From contig CALRVE020000049.1 in assembly GCA_943371535.1 (NCBI GenBank), positions 1 through 24,391 of the forward strand: a stretch of DNA of 24,391 nucleotides. Direction: 5' to 3'. Positions 1 to 9,387 of this stretch are shown in pieces (the first letter of the stretch is position 1; every line of letters begins with the position of its first letter). The notes below the pieces were generated by a model. The model worked only from the letters and a program-made list of their open reading frames with translations. It was not told the DNA's origin and searched no databases. Position numbers and translations under genes: made by a program. The stretch is from UBA1930 sp943371535. Its GTDB lineage: Bacteria; Bacteroidota; Bacteroidia; Chitinophagales; Chitinophagaceae.

Positions 1-1338
1 CCAACGCTTTAAATCGAACCAACGATTACATTCAAATGCAAACTCTCTCCTACGTTCTTGTCTGTATTTTGTTCTTAAATCATCTTGATCTGTGAAAGTT
101 AATGCTGGAATAACAGTTCCCCCATGTGTTCTTCTTACGTTATTAATAATAGCTAAAGCTTCATCTAAATTTGCTGTACCGCCTATTTCAATTAACGATT
201 CTGCTGTTATCATCAAAACATCGGCATAACGTAACAAAATCAAGTCATCACTTGCATCATCATTATTGGTAGAATTATATTTAGCTACTAATGCACCATT
301 AAAATTGGCTAATGTAAAACTACTTACTGTTTTACTTATTCTTAAGTCTCCTGTTTCAAAAACTCTTCGAGAGGGTGTAGCATCCGTTGCAAAATCTTTT
401 GTTGGGCTAGTATATCTAAAGCTTCTAAACGTCCAACCCATTCTTGTAAAAGCATGTAAACTATTAGCTAAACCACTTGTTCCCCTTAAGTAATAAATTC
501 TTTCTTTATCATTTTGTTTTGTACCCAATGTTGGTGTAAAAATATTTGCGAAAGTTGGGTTTAAATCAATGTTATAACGAGTTTTCCTATCTACTAAATC
601 TTTCAATTCATTAATAGCCAGCTGATAGCCTGTTACATCATTTAAAGGATAACCGGCCATTGTTAAATATACTTTACCAAGTAAAGCTTTTGCAGCAGCT
701 TCTGTAACACGGCCTCCATTACTTGTACTATAACCATAAGCACTATCAAGATTTGTTTTTGCATACATTAAATCTTTAATTACAGAATCATATATAACTC
801 TGGTAGCTGTTTTCTTAGGAAAAATATTCCCTGCTGAAATATCTGCTGGCTGTGTCATTAATGGAACATCACCAAATATTTGCGTAAGTCTGAAGTGATA
901 AAAAGCTCTAAAAAATCTAGCTTGAGCTTGAGCTAAACGAATAGTTCTTGGTCTAAACTTACTACTATCACTTGCATATTTAATTACGTTATTAGCCCTA
1001 TCAATTACTTGATAAGACCTACTCCACATACCTGCAATAACTGTATTATCAGGTCCAAAAGTCATAATATCTAATTGAGAACGAACTGGTACAAAATTGG
1101 TATTGGTAGAGTAACCACCATCATCAGAAATTTGCTCTAAAGGAAACATTATTGGCAAGCCACTAAAAATTTCAAACCGTGCTGCATTATAAATACCATC
1201 TACACTTGCTACAATATCGTCTTCGGTAGCATAAAATGTAGAATTGGTAACTTGATCTTTAGGTATTTCTTCGAGGAATTTTTTACAAGAACTTACGCTT
1301 AAAGAAAGTATGATGAGTAAAAAAATATTTATTTTCAT
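1..1338 (-). CDS. SusD/RagB-family glycan-binding outer-membrane lipoprotein (C-terminus cut off by window edge)
   Basis: This reading frame stays open from an ATG at 1336-1338 to the window edge, giving 446 codons without a stop. The N-terminus MKINIFLLIILSLSVSSC is a lipoprotein signal with Cys18 as the likely lipidated residue, followed by KKFLEE as in many SusD proteins. Family features include FYATEDDIVASVDGIYNA near residue 40, the TPR-like helix QAQARFFRAFYHFRLTQIFGDVP near 150, RYADVLMITAESLIE near 380, and the C-terminal RQERRREFAFECNRWFDLKRW block at the edge. SusD proteins are usually about 480-550 residues, so probably only the last few dozen are missing. In the family this protein caps the SusC barrel and captures glycan at the cell surface. 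It lies 20 bp downstream of the susC-like gene, surely co-transcribed. The ligand is inferred only from the neighbouring enzymes. Confidence 0.95.
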   Translation of the reverse strand, partial: MKINIFLLIILSLSVSSCKKFLEEIPKDQVTNSTFYATEDDIVASVDGIYNAARFEIFSGLPIMFPLEQISDDGGYSTNTNFVPVRSQLDIMTFGPDNTVIAGMWSRSYQVIDRANNVIKYASDSSKFRPRTIRLAQAQARFFRAFYHFRLTQIFGDVPLMTQPADISAGNIFPKKTATRVIYDSVIKDLMYAKTNLDSAYGYSTSNGGRVTEAAAKALLGKVYLTMAGYPLNDVTGYQLAINELKDLVDRKTRYNIDLNPTFANIFTPTLGTKQNDKERIYYLRGTSGLANSLHAFTRMGWTFRSFRYTSPTKDFATDATPSRRVFETGDLRISKTVSSFTLANFNGALVAKYNSTNNDDASDDLILLRYADVLMITAESLIEIGGTANLDEALAIINNVRRTHGGTVIPALTFTDQDDLRTKYRQERRREFAFECNRWFDLKRW

Positions 1339-1358
1339 ATTTGACAATTTATTTAAAT

Positions 1359-4300
1359 TTAAAGTGTTACAGTAAAACCAAAACGATAGGCTCTTGCCAA
1401 TGGTGCAGCACCATTATCCATACCTCTAGAGAAACCACGTCCAGAAGATGCTCCAATTTCTGGGTTGAAGCCAGTATAACGTGTAATGATAAATAGGTTT
1501 TGAATATTTCCGTACACTTGTATTGCTTGAACTTTTAAACGTTTAGTGAAACTAATAGGTAACTTGTAAGAAAGATTGATATCCCTGCAACGGAAGTAGT
1601 CTGCATCTTCAATAAAGTAATCCGTAGATTCTCTTTGATCTGCTGTAGTACCCGCAACAACTGTAGTTGCAGTTTTATTTTTTTCTCTAATTTCTTCTGC
1701 TAACTTAGGGTCTGTTCCAGGGAACACATATTGATATCTATTATCATAAGCATCTTTACGAACATTATTTAAACCTGTCATTGTACCCCAATTAATTTGA
1801 AATTGGTTAAATACTTGATGCCCATAAGCATAACTGAAGAAAGCAGTTAGTTCAAAGTTTTTATAATTAATGGTTGTATTAAATCCACCAAATGCTTTTG
1901 GTAAAGCTGAACCTAACCATGTTCTATCTAAATCATTTATTAAACCATCACCGTTTAAATCGGCGTATCTTCTTTCGCCTTCTCTTGCATTACCTCTAAG
2001 ACCAGCCGATGCATTAGCTATGCCTGCACTATCCCATAAGCCAATTGATCTAAGTCCAAAAAATTCACCAACTGGTCTTCCTGCTGCTACCCTTAATGTT
2101 GGAATACTATTAGATAAGTTTCCTGCACTATAAAACTCATTAGGACTATTATTACGTAATCTTTCTACTAAGTTTCTATTAAAGTTAATATTACCCTCAA
2201 CTCTCCATTTAAAGTTTTTCTTATTAATAATTCTAACTCCAAGTGTAAGTTCAATTCCCTCATTTAATAAAGTACCAATATTGTCTGACATGGTTGTAAA
2301 ACCTGTAGAAGGTGCAGTTTGAACTTGGAACAAAAGATTCTTGGTTCTTCTTCTATACACTTCAACAGTGGTGAAAACTTTATTATTAAAAAATCCAAGA
2401 TCTAATGCCAAGTTATTGTTACTGGTTGTTTCCCAAGTTAAATTAGGGTTACCCAACCTTGCAGGTGAAAAACCAATCGATTGAAAACTATTGCCCCAAA
2501 CTGAAAAATTAGGTATTAAAGTAGATTGTGTTTCGTATGGAGAAATAGCTTGATTACCTACTAAGCCCCAACTTGCTCTAAATTTAGATTCGCTCACTAC
2601 ATTTCTGATTTTCTGAAACCACTTTTCTTGCTCCATTTTCCAAGCAATGCTAGCTGCAGGGAATAAACCAAACTGACTGCCTTGTACAAACTTAGATACA
2701 CCATCGTAACGAGAAGATAGATTAAGTACAAGACTCTTTTTATACAAATAATTAAATTGTAAAATGCTACCTACTAATTGATGACCATTATAGCTTGAAG
2801 TAATTGATTGGGGTAATGCAGCTCCTAAATTATTATAACCTGTAATGTTATTATTAAAATTACCAACAACAGCTCTTTGTGATTTTTGAACAAATTTTTC
2901 AGCAGAAAAAACCAATGCAGTATTAATTGTATGGTCAACACTTAACCTTTTTCTGTAGTTGAAATTAATTTGATATAAAACACTTGTGTTTTGAGAATTA
3001 CCATTACTAGCTTCCCCTCTATAATTAGTGAAAGGCAAGGGAATATTATTAGGAATATACGACTGCAATAAAGAGTTAAACTGGTTAACACTAATTTTTC
3101 CTTGCACGTTAAACTCGTTGGTAAACTTATAATCTAAGCTAGCTGTGCCGAGTATTTGAGATGATGTATTAGCATTTCGAACCCCTCTTTCTGAAGTTAA
3201 TAAAAGCGGATTAAGTCTACCCTGGCTAGCTTCAACATCGCCAAGTGCAGCGTTAATTTCTGTACGACTAAACCTTGAATTATGAAAAACAGTACCAAAT
3301 CTGGCATCAGTATAACTTGCATCACCAACCCCAAATCTGTAATCCCATAAAAAATTAAAATCTCCATCAGGATTGATTAGAGGTGTAGTTGGCGACCAGT
3401 TCAAAGCCCTAGATGTTAATGTTTGTGTTGGAGCACCAAATCTATCGGTGGAGGTTACTCCTAAATTTACTTTCAAAATTAATTTAGTTGTTAATGGCAT
3501 TTCATAGTTAATTCTACCACTATAACGTTTTAAATAAGTACCGGGAATAACACCTTGCTGATCAAAATATTGACCTGAAACAAAATACTTTGCCCCACCA
3601 ATTGCTCCACCACTTATGCTAATAGAGGCATCTCTTGTAGTAGCCGAGCCAGCCAAATCTCTTTGATGATCATACTCTTGTAGTAAAGGTATTTCACTAG
3701 TTAAATACGGAGTATCCACTGTATTAGTATTAATACCTCTCAATTTTCTTAAAGCCCATGCTTCATTGGCATAATTGGCATAATCTCTTGCTCCTAAAAT
3801 ATCAATTCTTTTTTGTGGTGAATTGATGGACTGATTAAAATTAATTACAATTTTTGCTTTACCAACTTTACCAGATTTTGTAGTAATTACCACTACCCCA
3901 TTAGCACCTCTAGAGCCATAAAGAGAAGTTGCAGCGGCATCCTTTAAAATTTCAATACTTTCAATATCATTAGGGTTTAGCATTGATAAAGGATTGGCAG
4001 TTAAATTATCGCCAAATAAACCAGTCATATTACCACTGCCATTCAAATTCATGTCTGGTTGCTCAATTGGCACTCCATCAATTACATACAATGGTTGTGT
4101 TGAACCAGAGATAGAACTTACACCTCTTACTTCAATATTTATTCCACCACCAGGCTCAGAATTGTTTTCCATTACGTTTACTCCTGCTGCCCTACCTCCT
4201 AAAAGTTGTTGAAAGTTAGAATAGCCGCCTTTGTCAGCATTTTTAGGAGAAATTGTTGAAATAGCAGTTGATACATCTGGTCTTTTTTGCTGCAAATAAC

Positions 4301-4694
4301 CCACTACAATTACTTCGTCTTGTTCATCAAACTTTACACTTAGGGAAACATTTAATGGCTTATTATCTTTTATAAGTAATTCAACATCGCCATAACCAAC
4401 GTAAGAAAATATTAATGTTTGTCCAATACTTGCTTTAATACTAAAGAAGCCTTTTTCATTTGTTTTTGCAAGGATACCAGTTTTTTTAACCTTTATGGTA
4501 ACGCCTTCCAATAAATCTCCATTTGCGTTTTTTACAATCCCACTAACTAAAGTTTCTTGAGCATTGAGCTCTGAAAAAGTACTTGTAAAGATTAATAAAA
4601 TCGAAAGTGAGAATTTAAAAAAATAAAGAGTACATCTAGTACATAAGTCTCTTGTAGATTTTTTGAGTAACCAAAAATTGGCACTAAATTTCAT
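1359..4694 (-). CDS. SusC/RagA-family TonB-dependent outer-membrane transporter
   Basis: A TonB-linked outer-membrane porin of about 1111 residues, normal for SusC. I chose the ATG at 4692-4694 because it begins a plausible signal peptide ending near NAQ. The frame also extends 11 codons upstream to a TTG at 4727, which looks less likely. Domains in order: signal peptide (1-46), carboxypeptidase-regulatory-like beta-sandwich (about 50-120, starting VSGIVKNANGDLLEGVTI), TonB-box-like DEVIVVGY (about 126-133), plug domain (about 138-275) with the SusC signatures LYVIDGVPI and ILKDAAATSLYGSRGANGVV, then a long beta-barrel ending ARAYRFGFTVTL. It should import oligosaccharides into the periplasm with its SusD partner. 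The divergent spacer shared with the LacI-family gene carries a palindromic operator 148 bp upstream of this ATG, so control by that regulator is likely. Confidence 0.96.
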   Translation of the reverse strand: MKFSANFWLLKKSTRDLCTRCTLYFFKFSLSILLIFTSTFSELNAQETLVSGIVKNANGDLLEGVTIKVKKTGILAKTNEKGFFSIKASIGQTLIFSYVGYGDVELLIKDNKPLNVSLSVKFDEQDEVIVVGYLQQKRPDVSTAISTISPKNADKGGYSNFQQLLGGRAAGVNVMENNSEPGGGINIEVRGVSSISGSTQPLYVIDGVPIEQPDMNLNGSGNMTGLFGDNLTANPLSMLNPNDIESIEILKDAAATSLYGSRGANGVVVITTKSGKVGKAKIVINFNQSINSPQKRIDILGARDYANYANEAWALRKLRGINTNTVDTPYLTSEIPLLQEYDHQRDLAGSATTRDASISISGGAIGGAKYFVSGQYFDQQGVIPGTYLKRYSGRINYEMPLTTKLILKVNLGVTSTDRFGAPTQTLTSRALNWSPTTPLINPDGDFNFLWDYRFGVGDASYTDARFGTVFHNSRFSRTEINAALGDVEASQGRLNPLLLTSERGVRNANTSSQILGTASLDYKFTNEFNVQGKISVNQFNSLLQSYIPNNIPLPFTNYRGEASNGNSQNTSVLYQINFNYRKRLSVDHTINTALVFSAEKFVQKSQRAVVGNFNNNITGYNNLGAALPQSITSSYNGHQLVGSILQFNYLYKKSLVLNLSSRYDGVSKFVQGSQFGLFPAASIAWKMEQEKWFQKIRNVVSESKFRASWGLVGNQAISPYETQSTLIPNFSVWGNSFQSIGFSPARLGNPNLTWETTSNNNLALDLGFFNNKVFTTVEVYRRRTKNLLFQVQTAPSTGFTTMSDNIGTLLNEGIELTLGVRIINKKNFKWRVEGNINFNRNLVERLRNNSPNEFYSAGNLSNSIPTLRVAAGRPVGEFFGLRSIGLWDSAGIANASAGLRGNAREGERRYADLNGDGLINDLDRTWLGSALPKAFGGFNTTINYKNFELTAFFSYAYGHQVFNQFQINWGTMTGLNNVRKDAYDNRYQYVFPGTDPKLAEEIREKNKTATTVVAGTTADQRESTDYFIEDADYFRCRDINLSYKLPISFTKRLKVQAIQVYGNIQNLFIITRYTGFNPEIGASSGRGFSRGMDNGAAPLARAYRFGFTVTL

Positions 4695-4842
4695 AAGCAA
4701 GTTTTTGTAATTAATAATATTCAGCAACGTTTTTAAAAAGCATGTTTCAATCAGATGATTCTAGAACCTGCATTTAAGTTTTTAAGCTCAGTGGTTAATA
4801 ATTACAATAATCCCAATAAAATTCACTCACTATTACTTAAAA

Positions 4843-4858
4843 ATTCAAACGATTGAAT
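4843..4858. promoter_or_regulatory. Putative LacI-family operator (copy 1, susC/lacI divergent spacer)
   Basis: The 16-mer ATTCAAACGATTGAAT is a near-perfect palindrome around a central CG: the halves ATTCAAAC and GATTGAAT differ at one symmetric position. A central CpG is characteristic of LacI/GalR-family operators. The identical sequence recurs at 6252-6267 and, as its reverse complement, at 17911-17926, always in spacers before PUL-type genes. It lies 89 bp before the lacI-like ATG and 148 bp before the susC ATG, so it could control both. The role is inferred from recurrence, symmetry and position. Confidence 0.72.
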
Positions 4859-4899
4859 AAAAGTAAACATTTTTTTAATTTCACCAAATTTTTTTTGAT

Positions 4900-4930
4900 T
4901 TTGTTTTTAAATCAATAGATAATACTTTTA
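4900..4930 (+). promoter_or_regulatory. Candidate Bacteroidota-type promoter for the lacI-like gene
   Basis: TTTG at 4900-4903 matches the -33 element of Bacteroidota sigma-ABfr promoters. After a 19-bp spacer, TACTTTTA at 4923-4930 matches the -7 consensus TAnnTTTG at all but the last base. The predicted start would lie only about 10 bp before the ATG at 4948, giving a short leader. T-rich sequence here makes chance matches easy, so confidence is low. Confidence 0.3.
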
Positions 4931-4947
4931 CCCAATTACATTTTAAC

Positions 4948-5967
4948 ATGTTTAAAAAATCTACTTTAAAGGATATTGCCAACGAATTAAACTTAACTGT
5001 ATCTGCAGTTTCAAAGGCATTAAGCAATCACCCAGCTATGAGTGATGCCACAAAAGAACTAGTTAAGCAAACTGCTGTAAAATTAAATTATCAGCAAAAT
5101 AAAATAGCTCTTTCGCTTAAAACAGGTAAAAGTCACATCATTGGTGTAATGATTCCAAGTGCTGAAAAGGTCTTTTTTGGTTCAGTTGTTCACGGAATTG
5201 AAAAAATAATTAATCCAATGGGGTATAATTTGCTATTGTTTCAAACAAACGAATTAACCTCTTACGAAGTGAAAGGTATTGATACTTTTTTACAATCTAA
5301 TGTAGATGGCATCATTGCTTCTATTGCAAAAGAAACTACACATTATGAACACTATGAAGAAATAAAAAGACGGAATATTCCATTGATTTTATTTGACCGT
5401 GTTGAAGAATCTTTAGGTGTACATGGCGTAAAAATTGACGACTATGCAGGTGGTTATTTAGCAACCGAGCATCTTATAAAAAAAGGATATAAAAATATTT
5501 GTCATATTGCAGGATTACAACACATTCAAATTTTTAGAGATCGTTTAAAAGGTTATAAAGATGCTTTACAAGCTTATAAAATGAAGTTTGAAGAAACCAT
5601 GGTATACTATGGTAAAAACTCTATCGAAAGTGGAGATGAAGGCATGAAAGATTTATTAAGAAGAAATATTAAAATTGATGCTGTTTTTTGTGTAGAAGAT
5701 TTTACAGCCCTAGGTGCTATGCAGTTTTTAAAAGAAGCTCAAATTAAAATACCTAAAGAAATTGGTGTTATTGGTTTTGCTAACGAATCATTTGGTAAGT
5801 ATATATCCCCTTCTTTAACTACCATAGACCAACAAACTATTAATATGGGTGAAGAAGCTGCTAAATTGTTTTTGAAACTAAAAGATAAAAAAAATATTTA
5901 TCATCATCTTGTTCGTACTGTACTTCAACCAATTATAATAGAAAGAGATTCGACTAAGAGAATTTAA
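4948..5967 (+). CDS. LacI/GalR-family transcriptional regulator, likely PUL-specific
   Basis: A complete LacI-family repressor/activator of 339 residues, the usual length. The N-terminal helix-turn-helix runs from about residue 6 (TLKDIANELNLTVSAVSKAL), followed by the NHPAMSDATKELV segment and a hinge region around 50-60 (QQNKIALSLKTGKS). The periplasmic-binding-protein-like effector domain starts with IIGVMIPSAEKVFFGSVVHGIE and includes DGIIASIAKE, IPLILFDRVEE, GGYLATEHLIKKGYKNICHIAG, and the C-terminal IGVIGFANESFGKYISPSLTTIDQ. Such regulators bind palindromic operators and release or change binding on sensing a sugar or sugar metabolite. It is divergent from susC and upstream of the enzyme genes. 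Repeated palindromes at 4843, 6252 and 17911 are its probable binding sites, including one in its own upstream region, which suggests autoregulation. Whether it represses or activates is not visible. Confidence 0.95.
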   Translation: MFKKSTLKDIANELNLTVSAVSKALSNHPAMSDATKELVKQTAVKLNYQQNKIALSLKTGKSHIIGVMIPSAEKVFFGSVVHGIEKIINPMGYNLLLFQTNELTSYEVKGIDTFLQSNVDGIIASIAKETTHYEHYEEIKRRNIPLILFDRVEESLGVHGVKIDDYAGGYLATEHLIKKGYKNICHIAGLQHIQIFRDRLKGYKDALQAYKMKFEETMVYYGKNSIESGDEGMKDLLRRNIKIDAVFCVEDFTALGAMQFLKEAQIKIPKEIGVIGFANESFGKYISPSLTTIDQQTINMGEEAAKLFLKLKDKKNIYHHLVRTVLQPIIIERDSTKRI

Positions 5968-6312
5968 TGGATAATCTGTTCTTAAAAATGACCTCTGATA
6001 AAACTATAATATAATATTTTTCAATTCGAATATTTTTTGAAAATTCACTATTTATTTTCAGTTTTTAGCGGTTTAAATGTCTCCTTTTTTTTATTGCAAT
6101 AACTTTTAGTGATGTAAGCAATTGAATAATTCGGCTTAGTTTATTTTATTGATAATTAGACATGCCCAACCTCAGTGATTGAAATAAAATTCAATGAAGA
6201 ATTTTCTTTGCTTTTTATTGCTTCCATTATAAATAATACCATAAAAACACTATTCAAACGATTGAATTATATAATTAAACGCTAACTTCACCAAAAAAAT
6301 AGAGAACGTTAT
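5968..6312. other. 345-bp AT-rich spacer between the regulator and the GH16 gene
   Basis: No coding frame with family features was found here. The spacer carries the exact operator copy at 6252-6267. A weak promoter-like pair is TTTG at 6207-6210 followed after 19 bp by TAAATAAT at 6230-6237, which would put the operator just past the start site. Short AT-rich inverted repeats near 6017-6043 are too weak to call a terminator. Confidence 0.5.
6252..6267. promoter_or_regulatory. Putative LacI-family operator (copy 2, before the GH16 enzyme operon)
   Basis: ATTCAAACGATTGAAT is identical over all 16 bases to the site at 4843-4858. It lies 45 bp before the ATG of the lipoprotein GH16 gene, the first gene of the enzyme run. 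That position would suit repression by blocking RNA polymerase, with a sugar inducer relieving it. Function is inferred. Confidence 0.72.
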
Positions 6313-7242
6313 ATGAAAAAAACTCTCTTAGCATTGTTATACATTACAGCCCTAATTGTAATTTCAATAAGCTGCTCAACACAAAAAATAGCTTCTTCAA
6401 CCAATTCTAATAAGTCTTTAAAATTAGTTGATAACCAAAGTCCAAAAGATGCAATTCCAGTGGTGATCAATGATTCTATTACAAATGAAATATTGCAAAA
6501 TAAATGGATACTATATTTTTCTGATGAGTTTAATGATAACAAATTAGATAATAACAAATGGACTATTGAAAACTCCACTAAAAAAAGAGTAGACATAACG
6601 CTTTACTCTGATGATACTCAAGTAGAAGAAAAAGACGGTAATGCTCTAATTTATTACAAAAAAGCAGCCGAAAAACATGATAGTGCATACTATGTAGGAC
6701 GATTTAATTCAAAAGGCAAATACGCAACTACCTATGGCTTTTTAGAAGCCAGAATGAAACTAGTAAAACCCAATGGTTATCAAACTGCATTTTGGACAAT
6801 GCCAAATGCTGGAACCTCTATGACAAATGCTGGTCCACACGATGGCACTGCAGCTGATGGTGCTGAAATTGATATTGTAGAAGGCAATAGATTAAAAACC
6901 TATTCTTATGGTTTGCATTGGGATGGCTATGCAAAAGGTACACATAAAGGTGCTGGTGGAGTAAAACCCAAAATCAATGATTTGTATGATGGGTATCATG
7001 TCTTTGGTTTAGAATGGACTCCAATTTATTTAAGATTTTATTTCGATGGCAAACTAATAAAGGAAATGACAGATCCCAAAGCCATACCACATGTTGCAGA
7101 ATTTATAATTTTTTCTGGAAGTTGTTGGGGTGATAGCGAATGGGTAGATGGTGATGTTAGGGAAAATGAATTGATTCAAAAAGGAGGTACCGATAAAGCA
7201 TATATAGATTATGTGAGGGTTTATAAATTAAAGGATTATTAA
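6313..7242 (+). CDS. GH16-family endo-beta-glycanase lipoprotein
   Basis: A GH16-fold endo-glycosidase (laminarinase/beta-glucanase superfamily) of 309 residues. The N-terminus MKKTLLALLYITALIVISISC is a lipoprotein-like signal with Cys21 as the likely lipid site, so it is probably membrane-anchored. The catalytic domain starts near residue 66 with LYFSDEFNDNKLDNNKW. It carries the signature EIDIVE at 185-190: Glu185 should be the nucleophile, Asp187 the assisting residue and Glu190 the acid/base. GFLEARMKLVKPNGYQTAFW (142-161) and GLHWDGY (200-206) line the fold, and it ends at AYIDYVRVYKL. Family members cut beta-1,3- or beta-1,4-linked glucans or galactans; the subfamily cannot be fixed by eye. 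It opens the plus-strand enzyme run behind an operator copy. A close paralogue lacking the lipid anchor is encoded at 13182-14072. Confidence 0.92.
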   Translation: MKKTLLALLYITALIVISISCSTQKIASSTNSNKSLKLVDNQSPKDAIPVVINDSITNEILQNKWILYFSDEFNDNKLDNNKWTIENSTKKRVDITLYSDDTQVEEKDGNALIYYKKAAEKHDSAYYVGRFNSKGKYATTYGFLEARMKLVKPNGYQTAFWTMPNAGTSMTNAGPHDGTAADGAEIDIVEGNRLKTYSYGLHWDGYAKGTHKGAGGVKPKINDLYDGYHVFGLEWTPIYLRFYFDGKLIKEMTDPKAIPHVAEFIIFSGSCWGDSEWVDGDVRENELIQKGGTDKAYIDYVRVYKLKDY

Positions 7243-7329
7243 AAGTAGAACATTATTTTATTGGCTAATATTTTTTGCATATAGAATAGCTAATTACCGA
7301 TAATTCATCATTATAAAAAAAAATCATAA

Positions 7330-9255
7330 ATGAAATTTTATTTCACAATTATACTGCTTTTTGCAAATTACTTTTTTATATATGCCCAACAATTGAGTGA
7401 TAAGCAAACGTCCATCAACGAAACACATTTAATTAAAAATGCCGATTTTGAAACAGGCAGTATGGATGGCTGGAAACATTGGCGTACAAAATTTTCTTCT
7501 ATTTCTAAAGAGGCATATTCTGGCAATTATGCTATGAGAGTTGGGCCAGAAAGGGCTTTTTGTAATCAAGAAATTAAAGTTAAGGGAAACGCACTGTATC
7601 AGCTTTCTGCGTATGTAAAAACAGAATCTGGTGCAGAAGAAATTCAAATAATAATTAGTAATTATGGTGGGGCTGCAAAATCTGTTACCAGCAGTTTAAC
7701 TGCTTATTCTAAAGTAACCATAGACTTTCAAACTGCATATAGCATAGATACTATGATGATTTCATTTGTACATCCTAGCGGTGCAGGAAGTGCTTATGTT
7801 GATCAAATTGAACTGCTGTATTTGGGCGAAGCTCCAAAACCTGTTTTGCAAGAATTTGTACCCCAAACAAAAAGAGTTTTGGAGGAAGATTTGGGCGTAA
7901 GCCAACAGTCTGATGAAACCATGAATGGATATGTAAACGATAAGTTTGGTATGTTTATTCATTGGGGTGTGTATGCTGCTATGCCAGAAGGCAATGAGTG
8001 GGTTAGGCATGGTGAAGTATGGGGACAAGATTATTACCAACGTAGAGCAAGAGATAGTGCAAAAGGCTTTACAGCAGCAAAATACAATCCATCACAATGG
8101 GCAGATTTGGCCAAAAGAGCAGGAATGAAATACATAGTACTTACTACAAGACACCACGATGGATATGCAATGTTTGATAGTAAACATCCGGCAAGTTGGA
8201 ATAGCCAAAAAGATTTAGGTAGAGATTTAATTAAAGAATATACCAATGCTATAAGAGCTGCTGGCCTTAGAGTTGGTTTATATTATTCTCCCATGAGTTG
8301 GCGTTATCCTGGTTATTACGATGTATTTGGTAACGATTGTAAACCCAATGTTTGGGGGTATAAAACAGCTAAGTGGCATAAAGAAGATGCTAGGGTGATG
8401 AAAGAAGAAGTATATGAACAAGTTACCAAACTAATGAAAGATTATGGCAACATTAGCTATATGTTTTGGGATGGTGCATGGTTAGCACAAACTGTAAATA
8501 GAGATCTTGATAGAAAATTTTGGAACCCTGGAAAATATCAAGACACCGCAAACGAATGGCCCATTAATGAAAGATACATTACTAAAGAACAAGAAACTGG
8601 CAAAGCATTTGGCATAATGGGTGTTGTACGCAAATACCAACCAGAGATGATTGTAAATACAAGATTTTCTTGGATTGGAGATGTGTTTTCTGAAGAAGGT
8701 GGAGGTTACACATCTGGAAACATTCGCACTAAAGAGTTTACTGAAAAATGTGTAAGCTTACAAAAAGGTGGCTGGGGATACAGACCCAATTCTAAAGTAT
8801 TTAGCTACGAAGAAATAGTGCAGTATTTATCTAATTGTGTAGTAAGAAATGTGAATTTTCTTTTAAATGTTTCACCAGATAGAGAAGGTGTTATTCCACA
8901 AAATCAACAAGAGGTATTATTAAAAATGGGTAGCTGGTTAAGTAAGGTTGGCAGTGGAATTTACAATACTAGAGGTGGTCCTTGGCAGCCATTATTTGGT
9001 GAATATGGTTTTACATTTAGAGAAAACAAAATTTATTGTCACATCTACAATGGATACAGAGAATTAAAAACAGGTACGTTTATTACACAGTCTATTGGCA
9101 AGAAAAAAGTACAGAAAATAATTAATTTTTTCGATGGTAAAGAACTGAAATGGGTAAAGAATAAAGACAATACTGTTACTATAAGTGGTGTAGATTATGC
9201 ACAAAATCCTGCTACTACTATTTTGGAAATTACTTTAAAAGAATCGGTTTACTAG
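7330..9255 (+). CDS. GH29 alpha-L-fucosidase with N-terminal carbohydrate-binding-like module
   Basis: An exo-acting alpha-L-fucosidase of 641 residues. After a signal peptide (1-20, ending IYAQ) comes a jelly-roll module at about 33-165 (NADFETGSMDGWKHW through AYVDQIELLYLG), resembling CBM4/9-type carbohydrate-binding domains. The GH29 barrel begins with FGMFIHWGVYA (206-216), contains RHHDGYAMFDSKHP (274-287), and YMFWDGAW (377-384), where Asp381 matches the family nucleophile position. The conserved NFLLNVSPDREGVIP (509-523) follows, and then a C-terminal beta-sandwich. GH29 enzymes release alpha-L-fucose, in some subgroups with linkage restrictions. The general acid/base is variable in this family and cannot be assigned. 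The gene sits 87 bp after GH16, probably in the same operon. Its presence implies a fucosylated substrate or a related 6-deoxy or galactose-configured sugar. Confidence 0.93.
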   Translation: MKFYFTIILLFANYFFIYAQQLSDKQTSINETHLIKNADFETGSMDGWKHWRTKFSSISKEAYSGNYAMRVGPERAFCNQEIKVKGNALYQLSAYVKTESGAEEIQIIISNYGGAAKSVTSSLTAYSKVTIDFQTAYSIDTMMISFVHPSGAGSAYVDQIELLYLGEAPKPVLQEFVPQTKRVLEEDLGVSQQSDETMNGYVNDKFGMFIHWGVYAAMPEGNEWVRHGEVWGQDYYQRRARDSAKGFTAAKYNPSQWADLAKRAGMKYIVLTTRHHDGYAMFDSKHPASWNSQKDLGRDLIKEYTNAIRAAGLRVGLYYSPMSWRYPGYYDVFGNDCKPNVWGYKTAKWHKEDARVMKEEVYEQVTKLMKDYGNISYMFWDGAWLAQTVNRDLDRKFWNPGKYQDTANEWPINERYITKEQETGKAFGIMGVVRKYQPEMIVNTRFSWIGDVFSEEGGGYTSGNIRTKEFTEKCVSLQKGGWGYRPNSKVFSYEEIVQYLSNCVVRNVNFLLNVSPDREGVIPQNQQEVLLKMGSWLSKVGSGIYNTRGGPWQPLFGEYGFTFRENKIYCHIYNGYRELKTGTFITQSIGKKKVQKIINFFDGKELKWVKNKDNTVTISGVDYAQNPATTILEITLKESVY

Positions 9256-9278
9256 GCTTTTGAAATAAGCTTATCAAT

Positions 9279-9300
9279 CAGTTTTTAAAAACTGGTTTTT
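9279..9300 (+). terminator. Weak terminator-like palindrome after the GH29 gene
   Basis: CAGTTTTTAAAAACTG at 9279-9294 is a perfect 16-bp palindrome followed by GTTTTT. As an RNA hairpin its loop would have to come from the A/T centre, leaving a short AU-rich stem, so termination would be weak at best. It might reduce read-through into the GH128-like gene, or be chance in AT-rich DNA. Confidence 0.25.
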
Positions 9301-9387
9301 GAGCCTTTCAATTAAAAATAGATATCGTTCAGCCATTGTTTAAAATTTTAAATGATTTTTTTTAAATCATTAAAGAAAAATAAAAAA

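Noticed and set aside
266..493. Plus-strand 75-codon open frame opposite the SusD-like gene.
   Set aside because: The minus-strand frame encodes an unmistakable SusD protein through this region; the plus-strand frame has no features of its own.
2471..2486. Operator-like AACCAATCGATTGAAA inside the susC-like gene.
   Set aside because: The core CAATCGATTG is a perfect palindrome, but the outer bases do not match the repeated 16-mer, and it is fully explained as codons of the beta-barrel. An internal operator is possible but unsupported.
6017..6043. TTTTTCAA/TTGAAAA inverted repeat after the lacI-like gene as a terminator.
   Set aside because: The stem is short, AT-only apart from one C-G pair, and has a long spacer; it is not convincing as an intrinsic terminator or as an operator.
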